A stretch of 64,000 nucleotides of DNA from Weizmannia acidilactici (lineage in GTDB: Bacteria > Bacillota > Bacilli > Bacillales > Bacillaceae_C): NCBI RefSeq assembly GCF_008974185.1, contig NZ_BKZP01000003.1:62001-126000 (forward strand), in the 5' to 3' direction. The notes beneath the pieces were generated by a model that saw only the letters and a program-made list of their open reading frames with translations, did no database searches and had not been told where the DNA came from. A program made the position numbers and the translations under genes. Positions 56,810-64,000 of the stretch are shown in pieces (within the stretch, counting starts at the first letter, position 1; each line of letters begins with the position of its first letter).

Positions 56810-57485
56810 AACCGTAACCTCCCAGCTGCTCATCGCGCACGACTTTTCCACTTTCAATAGCGATCACGCGGTGCTTGTTTGTGTTGACAATTTCACGGTT
56901 ATGGGTTGCCATCACGACAGTCGTTCCGGTTAAATTGATGTCTTCCAGTATTTTCATAATTTCCCAGGAAGTTTCCGGATCCAAGTTTCCCGTCGGCTCG
57001 TCCGCAATGACCACTTTCGGCATATTGACAATCGAGCGCGCGATCGAAACACGCTGTTGTTCCCCTCCGGACAATTCGGAAGGCAGCATCCTTGCTTTAT
57101 TCTTCAACCCTACCTGATCCAGCACTTCCATCACGCGTTTCCGGATATACGGCGGATCCTGCTCGATGACTTCAAGGGCAAACGCGACATTTTCATAGAC
57201 GGTTAATGTCGGAAGCAACTTAAAATCCTGGAAAACGACGCCGATCTGCCTTCTGAAATAAGGAACTCTTTTATCCCTGATTTTCGAAAGGTTTACCCCG
57301 TTGACGAGCACTGTACCAGCTGTCGGTTTTTCTTCGCGGTAAATCAGCTTAATAACGGTCGACTTTCCCGCGCCGCTCGGGCCGACAATATAAACAAACT
57401 CGCCCTGTTTGATTTTAATATTTAAACCGTTCGCAGCCATTACGCCATTCGGATACTTTTTATACACATCCTTTAATTCAATCAT
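56799..57485 (-). CDS. ftsE: Cell division ABC transporter ATPase FtsE
   Basis: A 228-residue ABC ATPase: Walker A GPSGAGKSTVIKLIYREE, VFQDFKLLPTLTVYENVAFA, signature LSGGEQQRVSIARSIV, Walker B VVIADEPTGNLDPETS, H-loop ATHNREIV. The ATG at 57485 follows AGGTGATGAA. An upstream in-frame stretch of 78 codons to 57719 has no family match or ribosome site and is left out. It is coupled to ftsX and with the M23 gene forms a wall-remodelling unit. Confidence 0.95.
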   Translation of the reverse strand: MIELKDVYKKYPNGVMAANGLNIKIKQGEFVYIVGPSGAGKSTVIKLIYREEKPTAGTVLVNGVNLSKIRDKRVPYFRRQIGVVFQDFKLLPTLTVYENVAFALEVIEQDPPYIRKRVMEVLDQVGLKNKARMLPSELSGGEQQRVSIARSIVNMPKVVIADEPTGNLDPETSWEIMKILEDINLTGTTVVMATHNREIVNTNKHRVIAIESGKVVRDEQLGGYGYED

Positions 57486-57847
57486 TTCATCACCTGACTT
57501 TTTCAATCTGTACTCCCAAGATGCGGAACTGATCATTACGCTGCAACAAAAAACACCATTTTTTGCACTACACATGTGTCCCGCTTTAAATATTTGCAAA
57601 CGGCGCAAATATTCCGGCAATAAGGCATGTTTACTGTCAAGAAAGGCTGCCTCTAAGGCTAAGGCACCTTCTATGGAAATTCGACTTTTTTCTCTCTCAA
57701 CCTGCGAGAATCGGCACAATTACCCGAAATTCGCACATAAATTATTATAGCATCCCACATTTGCTTAAACATTACAGTTATATTTCAATTTTTCTCGCCA
57801 AGCCGTGTAAAATCTGGAAAGGCGGGAAAAAAGCCGGACAGGAAAAA

Positions 57848-58119
57848 ACGAGGCTGTCCCAAAAGTCGGTAGATTGACCAGGGGCACCCCCTTTTTTTAT
57901 GTAAGGTTATGTTATCTGAGAATGTTGATGATCTTGAAATTTACGAGACTCCTGAGGGAAAAGTGAACCAGTGGGACAGCACCTTTAGATCAAAATTTTC
58001 CTGTGGAAACGGTTCTGAGAAACTTTGTTACGACCGTTAGAGCAAAATAAAACTCCTAAAACGGGCCTGACACAGCTCGAAAAATTTCTACTTAAAAGGG
58101 GCTTTCGGGACAGCCTCGT
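57848..58119. mobile_element. MITE-like element with terminal inverted repeats between ftsE and cccB
   Basis: Ends are ACGAGGCTGTCCCAAAAG (57848-57865) and, reversed, GACGAGGCTGTCCCGAAAG (from 58120). The right part resembles the element at 41791-42022 over more than 80 bp (CCCCTTTTAAGTAGAA, TTTTTCGAGC, TTTTGCTCTAACGG). It holds one palindromic unit near 58008-58040 (AACGGTTCTGAGAAACTTTG). The right end abuts the cccB stop codon, and the left end on the minus strand finishes in GTTTTTT, so the paired ends could terminate cccB transcription. No gene is seen in 57486-58118. Confidence 0.65.
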
Positions 58120-58445
58120 CATTTCTTTTCGGACAGCCATTTTGCCACTTTTTTCGCGTCGCTTCCTTTTAAAAGCCCTGCCGGCATGTCCCCTTTTCCA
58201 TTTTCAATCACATGCAAAATCTGCTTTTCGCTTAATTTTGAGCCGATATGCTGCAGGTTCGGCCCGACATCGCCTTCCAAATTGTTGCCGTGGCAGGCGG
58301 AACATTTCTGGTCCACAAGCTTCTCGGCATCTCCGCCGCTTACCGTGTTGTTTGAGCCTCCGCCCTGCGATGAGGAGCCGTTCCCGCACGCGGAAAGCCC
58401 AATTGCAAGCAAAAGCGCCGCTGCCATCGCAAGCTGTTTTTTCAT
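58119..58445 (-). CDS. cccB: Cytochrome c-551 lipoprotein
   Basis: A 108-residue mono-haem cytochrome. The lipobox LSAC places the lipidation site at Cys20, followed by a Ser/Gly/Asn linker. The haem site is Cys48-Ser-Ala-Cys51-His52 and the likely axial methionine is in GDMPAG. It is a membrane-anchored electron carrier of the respiratory chain, as CccB in B. subtilis. The ATG at 58445 has GGGAGG seven to eight bases upstream. Position between ftsE and the YitT-family gene is conserved. Confidence 0.95.
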   Translation of the reverse strand: MKKQLAMAAALLLAIGLSACGNGSSSQGGGSNNTVSGGDAEKLVDQKCSACHGNNLEGDVGPNLQHIGSKLSEKQILHVIENGKGDMPAGLLKGSDAKKVAKWLSEKK

Positions 58446-58497
58446 TGAAAATCCTCCCATCCTGAGCTTGTCTTTCTCCCCCCATTATACCGGATTG

Positions 58498-59361
58498 CTA
58501 CGGCATTTTAAAACCTTCGCCAAGCACTTCGGCGGCTTCCATCACCACCACGAATGCTTTTCCGTCTATCGCTCTCACAAGGTTTTTCAGCTTGATAAAT
58601 TCCGTCTGGTCGATGACGCACATCAGGATCGGTTTTTCCCGGTCGGTAAAGCCGCCGTATGCCTGCAGCTTCGTGACGCCGCGGTCAACTTGGTACAAAA
58701 TCTCCTTGCGTATTTCCGCATGTTTATCGGAAATGATCAGCACATTTTTGGATCGGTTCAGCCCAACCTGGACAAGGTCAATCGTCTTACTAGTCACAAA
58801 CAGCCCGATGATCGCATACAAGCCCTTTTCAATATCAAAAACGGCGGCAGCCGACAGGACCACAAGCCCGTCAATAAACATCACACATTTTCCGAGCGAA
58901 ATGCCGGTAAATTTATGAATGATTTGGGCGGCAAGATCCGTTCCACCCGTGGAGGCCCTGCCGAGAAAAACAATCCCAAGACCTGCCCCGACACCGATCC
59001 CGCCAAACAGTGAAGCGAGAAGCGCATCATGGGTCCACGGCTGCCAATGTTCCGTCAAAAAAACGACGAACGGCAAAAAAACAGTGCCGACAAGCGTCTT
59101 AATTCCAAATTGGTACCCTAAAAAAATGAGGCCGGCAATAAACAGCGGAATATTCAGCCCCCATTGCACATAGGCAGGCTTCCATCCAAACAACCCGTGC
59201 AAAATCGTGCTGATCCCGCTGACGCCACCGGATGCAATATTATTCGGCAGCAGGAAAACATTAAAAGCAATGGCCACAATGGCTGATCCAACAAGGATAT
59301 ATACATATTCCATCAGCATCATCCGGTATTTGCCACCCGCTTGCTTCCTTTTCTTTCCCAT
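58498..59361 (-). CDS. YitT family membrane protein (YvjA-like)
   Basis: A 287-residue protein with five to six N-terminal hydrophobic segments (YVYILVGSAIVAIAFNVFLL; SGGVSGISTILHG; WGLNIPLFIAGLIFLGYQFG) and a cytoplasmic C-terminal DUF2179 domain (about 215-287: SDKHAEIRKEILYQVDRGV, FTDREKPILMCVI). This layout is the YitT/YvjA family. No transport or enzymatic role is established. It corresponds in position to yvjA of B. subtilis. Confidence 0.88.
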   Translation of the reverse strand: MGKKRKQAGGKYRMMLMEYVYILVGSAIVAIAFNVFLLPNNIASGGVSGISTILHGLFGWKPAYVQWGLNIPLFIAGLIFLGYQFGIKTLVGTVFLPFVVFLTEHWQPWTHDALLASLFGGIGVGAGLGIVFLGRASTGGTDLAAQIIHKFTGISLGKCVMFIDGLVVLSAAAVFDIEKGLYAIIGLFVTSKTIDLVQVGLNRSKNVLIISDKHAEIRKEILYQVDRGVTKLQAYGGFTDREKPILMCVIDQTEFIKLKNLVRAIDGKAFVVVMEAAEVLGEGFKMP

Positions 59362-59489
59362 TTCAATCCTCCTATCAAAAAGCCTGTATTCTCTTCCGGC
59401 ACCGGCGATCTTTTCATAAGGCTATATCGCGCGGTCTTACCTATCAGGAACCTCAAAAAATATCGCCCATGAACATACCAGAGCCTTCC

Positions 59490-59569
59490 AAAAAAAAACG
59501 ATGCCATGCACCAATATATAGGGCCTCCAATTTTTTGTATCCCTTATATATTCTTTGGATTATGGCATC
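59490..59569 (-). terminator. Large hairpin terminator of prfB
   Basis: On the minus strand GATGCCAT begins and ATGGCATC ends an 70-nt imperfect inverted repeat with a second pairing block (TATATAAGGG / CCCTATATA), followed by nine T. It lies 38 bp after the prfB stop codon. The 59362-59489 stretch holds no gene. Confidence 0.75.
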
Positions 59570-59607
59570 ATTGACATGTTCCGGCTTTTTTAGGGCAGGG
59601 CCGTTCA

Positions 59608-60709
59608 TTATGAAATGCGGGAACGCAAATATGCATCGATAAATGTATCGATCTCGCCGTCCATCACGGCCTGGACGTTCCCCGTTTCCACGTTTGTGCG
59701 GTGGTCTTTTACCATCGAATACGGGTGGAACACATAAGAACGGATTTGGCTTCCCCAGCCAATCTCTTTCTGCTCGCCGCGGATTTCCGCCAATTGCTTT
59801 TCTTTTTCTTCCAATTCCTTCTGATATAATTTCGCTTTTAACATTTTCATGGCCTGCTCACGGTTTTGGATCTGCGACCGTTCAGACTGGCAGGCCACAA
59901 CAATCCCTGTAGGAATATGGGTAATCCGGACGGCAGATGATGTTTTATTAATATGCTGTCCGCCTGCGCCGCTCGCCCGGTATGTGTCCACGCGCAAATC
60001 TTCGGGGCGAACTTCAACCTCGATATTGTCATCCATTTCCGGCATGACTTCACATGACACGAAAGAAGTATGGCGGCGCCCGGCGGCATCAAACGGTGAA
60101 ATCCGGACAAGGCGGTGAATGCCCTTTTCCGCTTTTAAATAGCCGTACGCATTATGCCCTTTAAAAAGGAGCGTTACGCTTTTTACGCCGGCTTCTTCAC
60201 CCGGCAGATAATCAAGCGTTTCGACTTTAAAGCCTTTTTTCTCTCCCCAGCGCGTATACATCCGGAGCAGCATCGAGCACCAGTCCTGCGACTCCGTTCC
60301 GCCCGCCCCCGGATGCAATTCCAAAATGGCATTGTTGGCGTCATACGGGCCGTTCAGCAGCAGCTGCAGCTCATACTCATTTAATTTTTCCGTAAATTCC
60401 TCAAGCTCGTTTTCAAGCTCTGCTTTCAATTCCGGATCGTTTTCTTCTTTCACCAGTTCATAAGTTAGTTCCAGGTTTTCCTGCGATGATTCTAGCTCAT
60501 GGTAACCGTTCACCAGCTCTTTTAAAGCGTTGGACTCATTAATGACTTTCTGCGCTTCCTGCTGGTCGTTCCAAAAATCCGGCTCAAGCATTCTTTCTTC
60601 CAGTTCGGCAATACGCGTCTCTTTTTCTTCTAATTCAAAGAGACCCCCTGAAGCCCGCTAATTTCTTAGCTGTATTTTCAAGTTCTGCTCTGATTTCTGA
60701 TAATTCCAT
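59608..60709 (-). CDS. prfB: Peptide chain release factor 2, with programmed +1 frameshift
   Basis: RF2 recognises UGA and UAA. The stop-codon recognition SPF ([12 protein letters not shown]) and the catalytic GGQ ([10 protein letters not shown]) are present. The gene starts at the ATG at 60709 ([23 protein letters not shown]) and meets an in-frame TGA at 60635-60637. The classic signal is intact: an internal AGGGGG (60644-60649) upstream of CTT-TGA. A +1 shift gives [20 protein letters not shown] and continues to the stop at 59608. Low RF2 thus boosts its own synthesis. Confidence 0.96.
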
Positions 60710-60790
60710 TTCACATCACCTCATAAAATTTTTCACTCGCCATTTGCCTGCTGATACGCTTTTTGAAAAAACCGGCCCATGGTTTAACCG

Positions 60791-60823
60791 CAAAAAAGAA
60801 GGGCGGCGTTTCAGCCCTCCTTC
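60791..60823 (-). terminator. Terminator between secA and prfB
   Basis: On the minus strand GAAGGAGGGC / GCCGCCCTTC arms around TGAAAC are followed by six T. It lies about 80 bp after the secA stop codon. Confidence 0.85.
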
Positions 60824-60905
60824 ATACTTTCCTGCTCATGCCGGGACATTTTTCCCATCTGGATTAAGAAAAAGAGGCGCATTTTCCGTTTTTGCCGGCG
60901 CACGA

Positions 60906-63422
60906 TTACGCCTCCAGACGGCCGTGGCAGTTTTTATATTTTTTGCCGCTGCCGCACGGGCAAGGATCGTTACGGCCGATGCGCACTTTTTTGCGGACCG
61001 GTTTTTTCTTCACCGTTTCACCTTCCCCGCCTGGAACGACTGCCTGGCCTTTTGCCACTTCCTGGCGTTCCAAATTGTTCTGGATTTCTGCTTTCATCAT
61101 ATATTTTGCAGTATCTTCCTCGATTGATGCAATCATATTTTCAAACATGGCAAAGCCTTCCGACTGGTATTCGCGCAGCGGGTCAATCTGGCCGTATGCG
61201 CGCAAATGGATGCCTTCGCGGAGGTGGTCCATTGCATCAATATGGTCGATCCACTTCGAGTCGACGGAACGCAGCAAAATGACCTTTTCAAATTCGCGCA
61301 TTCTTTCCGGCCCGAATGCGGCTTCTTTTTCATCATAGCGCGCCTTCACCTTCGCCATGATGAGATCAACCATTTCATCCGGTTCTTTGCCGCGCAAATC
61401 ATTCAGTGTAATATCTTCCTCATGGAGCAGGTTGCTGTGGCAATAATCGACAATGCCCCGGAGGTTCCATTCTTCCTCATCCTCATGTGCCGGCGCATTG
61501 GCGTTTACCACCCGATCCACAACCGAACGGATCATTTTTTCAACAATTTCGCGCAAGTTCTCGGCGCTCAATACTTCATCACGCTGATTATAAATGATTT
61601 CGCGCTGCTGCCGCAATACATCATCGTACTGGAGCAATTGTTTCCGGGCATCAAAGTTGTTGCCTTCCACCCGTTTTTGCGCGGATTCCACGGCCCTTGA
61701 CACCATCTTGCTCTGAATCGGCTGGCTGTCATCCATCCCGAGCCGTTCCATCATACTCTTCATATTATCCGATCCGAAGCGGCGCATCAACTCATCTTCC
61801 ATCGACAAGTAGAATTGCGTCACCCCCGGATCCCCCTGGCGCCCGGAACGGCCTCGCAGCTGGTTATCGATCCGCCTTGATTCGTGGCGCTCCGTCCCGA
61901 TGACGGCAAGGCCGCCGAGTTCGACGACGCCTTCCCCAAGTTTAATATCGGTACCGCGCCCGGCCATGTTCGTTGCGATCGTGACCGCGCCTTTTTGCCC
62001 GGCCTGCTTGATGATTTCCGCTTCACGCTCATGGTTTTTCGCGTTCAATACGTTATGCGGGACGCCTTTCTTTTTCAGCATCGAAGAAATCAATTCAGAA
62101 GTTTCGATGGCGACCGTCCCGACAAGCACCGGCTGGCCAAGGTCATGGCGCTGTTTAATATCCTCGACAACGGCCTTGAATTTGCCTTCCATCGTCTTAT
62201 AGATCAAATCCGGGCGGTCTTCGCGGATGACCGGGCGGTTTGTCGGGATGACGACGACGCGCATATTGTAAATGTTCCGGAACTCTTCTTCTTCTGTTTT
62301 TGCCGTACCGGTCATCCCGGCGAGTTTTGCATACATCCGGAAGTAGTTTTGGAACGTGATCGTTGCCATTGTCATGCTTTCGTTCTGGATCTGCACACCT
62401 TCTTTCGCTTCGATTGCCTGGTGCAGCCCTTCACTGAAGCGGCGGCCTTTCATCAAACGCCCTGTGAACTGGTCGACAATGATAATTTCCCCATCCTGCA
62501 CGACATAATCCACATCGCGGTGCATCGCGACATTGGCCTTCAGCGCCTGGTTAATATGGTGGTTGATCGTGACATTGCTGATATCGTATAGGTTTTGAAT
62601 ATGGAAGTATTTTTCCGCTTTCGTTATGCCCTCTTCTGTCAGCAGCACGCTTTTTGTTTTCACATCATACGTGTAGTCTTCATCTTTTTTCAGTGTACGT
62701 ACGAACGCATTCGCCTGTGTATACAGCGCGGTAGATTTTTCGGCCTGTCCGGAAATGATGAGCGGCGTGCGGGCTTCGTCGATCAAGATCGAGTCAACTT
62801 CATCGATGACCGCAAAGTTCAACGGGCGCTGCACTTTTTGTTCCAAATACAGCACCATATTGTCGCGGAGGTAATCGAAGCCGAATTCATTATTTGTCCC
62901 ATATGTGATATCCGCGTCATAAGCTTCCTTTTTTTCTTCGCTCGACATGTTGCTTAGATTCAAGCCGACTGTCAGACCGAGAAATTTATACAGTTCACCC
63001 ATTTCAACGGCATCGCGCTTCGCCAGATATTCGTTGACGGTCACAACATGGACGCCCTTGCCGGCCAAAGCATTCAGGTAAACAGGCATCGTTGCGGTCA
63101 AGGTTTTCCCTTCACCGGTTTTCATTTCGGCAATATTACCTTCATGAAGCGTAATGCCGCCCATTAATTGGACATGATAGGGATAGAGCCCGAGCACGCG
63201 TTTTGCACCTTCGCGGACGACCGCAAAAGCTTCCACAAGTAGGTCGTCCAGGCTTTCGCCGTTTTGATAGCGCTGCTTGAATTCTTCCGTTTTGGCGCGC
63301 AATTGCTCATCCGAAAGCTTTTCCATGTCCGGGGCCAATTCTTCAATCTGGTTTGCAATCTTCTCAAGATGTTTCAGTTCACGTTTGTTGGCATCAAACA
63401 CTTTATCTAAAAAAGCCACCAT
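60906..63422 (-). CDS. secA: Preprotein translocase ATPase SecA
   Basis: An 838-residue DEAD-type motor that pushes preproteins through SecYEG. Walker A is [10 protein letters not shown], the DEVD box is in [15 protein letters not shown], preprotein and helicase domains are intact ([26 protein letters not shown]), and the C-terminal zinc site [14 protein letters not shown] follows a basic linker. Full length compared with 841 in B. subtilis. The gene ATG follows AAAGGAG. Confidence 0.98.
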   Translation of the reverse strand: MVAFLDKVFDANKRELKHLEKIANQIEELAPDMEKLSDEQLRAKTEEFKQRYQNGESLDDLLVEAFAVVREGAKRVLGLYPYHVQLMGGITLHEGNIAEMKTGEGKTLTATMPVYLNALAGKGVHVVTVNEYLAKRDAVEMGELYKFLGLTVGLNLSNMSSEEKKEAYDADITYGTNNEFGFDYLRDNMVLYLEQKVQRPLNFAVIDEVDSILIDEARTPLIISGQAEKSTALYTQANAFVRTLKKDEDYTYDVKTKSVLLTEEGITKAEKYFHIQNLYDISNVTINHHINQALKANVAMHRDVDYVVQDGEIIIVDQFTGRLMKGRRFSEGLHQAIEAKEGVQIQNESMTMATITFQNYFRMYAKLAGMTGTAKTEEEEFRNIYNMRVVVIPTNRPVIREDRPDLIYKTMEGKFKAVVEDIKQRHDLGQPVLVGTVAIETSELISSMLKKKGVPHNVLNAKNHEREAEIIKQAGQKGAVTIATNMAGRGTDIKLGEGVVELGGLAVIGTERHESRRIDNQLRGRSGRQGDPGVTQFYLSMEDELMRRFGSDNMKSMMERLGMDDSQPIQSKMVSRAVESAQKRVEGNNFDARKQLLQYDDVLRQQREIIYNQRDEVLSAENLREIVEKMIRSVVDRVVNANAPAHEDEEEWNLRGIVDYCHSNLLHEEDITLNDLRGKEPDEMVDLIMAKVKARYDEKEAAFGPERMREFEKVILLRSVDSKWIDHIDAMDHLREGIHLRAYGQIDPLREYQSEGFAMFENMIASIEEDTAKYMMKAEIQNNLERQEVAKGQAVVPGGEGETVKKKPVRKKVRIGRNDPCPCGSGKKYKNCHGRLEA

Positions 63423-63593
63423 TCAAAACGCTCCTTTTAATTTCAAAATCAAAGAGGCCATTTGCATAGAACCTGCCGCAATTCCTGGCCTGTACACCGG
63501 TTCCAATAAGGCAACCGCCTTGTAAATATTTGTTGTACCATCATTCTTATGGGCCGCCCCTTTATTTTGTTCCTTGCAAGTACACCTTATTTC

Positions 63594-63622
63594 ATTTTAA
63601 CACCGAAACCCGGCATGTACAA
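63594..63622 (-). promoter_or_regulatory. Likely sigma-A promoter of secA
   Basis: On the minus strand TTGTAC (63617-63622) and TAAAAT (63594-63599) are 17 bp apart, leaving a leader of about 165 nt. Confidence 0.6.
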
Positions 63623-63800
63623 CTTAAGAACCCGGGCGGGATATACCGGCCGGGTGTAGTTTAAAAAACAACTCATGTTTTCGCATGATTCATCTAAAGG
63701 ATGTGTTATCGCAAAATCCGCTTCGCTCATAGCGCGTCCGCGAGTTTACCCAGCAGGCGTCCCATAAACAAACGATCATCAACAAAATAACTTAACAGCG
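63623..63800. other. Intergenic stretch upstream of secA
   Basis: No gene is recognised. A GC-rich hairpin (ACCCGG ... CCGGGT, 63630-63658) could be a weak terminator for the gene on the right. The hpf gene that precedes secA in B. subtilis is not here. Confidence 0.4.
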
Positions 63801-64000
63801 CCTATCTTAAAAAAATGGCCCCATAAAGCAGCGCGCCGCATATGACATAGACGGGGCTGATCCCCCATCTTTCGAGCAGGAAAAAACTGGCGATGGATAT
63901 CATCAGCACATGAATGATGCCGATTGTATGGTAGGCATTTGCAAAAAAGTCAAATGCTACCATGGCCAGCAGCACGGCGATTGCCGGGCGTACGAATTTT
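63801..64000 (-). CDS. Chromate transporter-like membrane protein, C-terminal part (cut by window edge)
   Basis: The last 65 codons of a membrane protein: KFVRPAIAVLLAMVAFDFFA, then HVLMISIASFFLLERWGISP and VYVICGALLYGAIFLR before the stop. The final segment (ISPVYVICGALLYGAIFL) resembles the C-terminus of ChrA/CHR domains (KxxPxxxIxxGxxxYG). The rest is outside the window, so the family call is tentative. Confidence 0.5.

Noticed and set aside
57486-57719. Extension of ftsE by 78 codons
   Set aside because: No similarity to FtsE, no ribosome site; the ATG at 57485 with AGGTGAT matches the family start.

Overview
The window is chromosomal DNA from a low-to-moderate GC Gram-positive of the family Bacillaceae. 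Gene order follows the Bacillus subtilis gapA-to-secA arc: cggR, sigL, clpP, crh-whiA-mgfK-rapZ-nudix, trxB, yvcD, yvoF-ppaX-lgt-hprK, yvlD-yvlB, uvrA-uvrB-csbA, minJ-ctpB, ftsX-ftsE-cccB-yitT-type gene, prfB-secA. The GC-balanced codon use and the pattern of insertions and losses suggest Heyndrickxia (Bacillus) coagulans or a close relative. That species call is inference. Almost all genes lie on the minus strand; only clpP, a hemY-type gene and a ferredoxin are on the plus strand.

Layout. 1-2.9 kb: start of gapA, its repressor cggR with operator and promoter, a glutaredoxin-like protein and sigma-54. 3.1-5.3 kb: accessory patch with a group II intron remnant, a WGxxGxxG-tail exported protein, a DUF3231 protein and an ArpU phage-regulator fragment beside tRNA-Arg(CCG). 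5.4-17.4 kb: clpP with a CtsR box, the crh/whiA/mgfK/rapZ/nudix operon, trxB, a TPR protein, and yvoF-ppaX-lgt-hprK plus yvlD. 17.4-25.3 kb: yvlB with a sigma-W-like promoter, then an AT-rich wall teichoic acid island (tagD, two CDP-glycerol transferases, tagG and a two-domain transferase). 25.5-31.5 kb: uvrBA, csbA and an HD-domain protein. 31.7-41.3 kb: the phosphate region (phoU, two pstB, pstA, pstC, pstS with a PHO box) and phoPR, with a hemY-type gene between pstS and phoR. 41.4-46 kb: a 7Fe-type ferredoxin and a decaying YclNOPQ-like siderophore importer that keeps its Fur boxes but has damage in three of its four genes and a fusion in the fourth, then an aldo/keto reductase remnant. 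46-52.7 kb: minJ, ctpB and a hom-metX-metY methionine operon under a SAM riboswitch. 52.7-64 kb: cardiolipin synthase, an M23 hydrolase beside ftsEX, cccB, a YitT-family gene, prfB with its programmed frameshift, secA, and the end of a chromate-transporter-like gene.

How the genes work together. CggR and HprK/Crh are parts of carbon control. PhoPR and Pst form a phosphate-starvation unit. RapZ, MgfK, Lgt, TagD/TagG, FtsEX with the M23 hydrolase, MinJ and cardiolipin synthase all serve the envelope and division. UvrAB is SOS-linked repair.

The least explained content is a set of intergenic repeats. One is a roughly 31-nt imperfect palindrome (core AACGGTTCTGAG ... CTCAGGACCGTT), found as a six-unit array of about 52-bp period after clpP and inside two elements with terminal inverted repeats (41.8-42.0 kb and 57.8-58.1 kb). 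The other is an unrelated 52-bp unit in tandem at the 3' end of the hemY-type gene, with an inverted single copy about 7.5 kb away.
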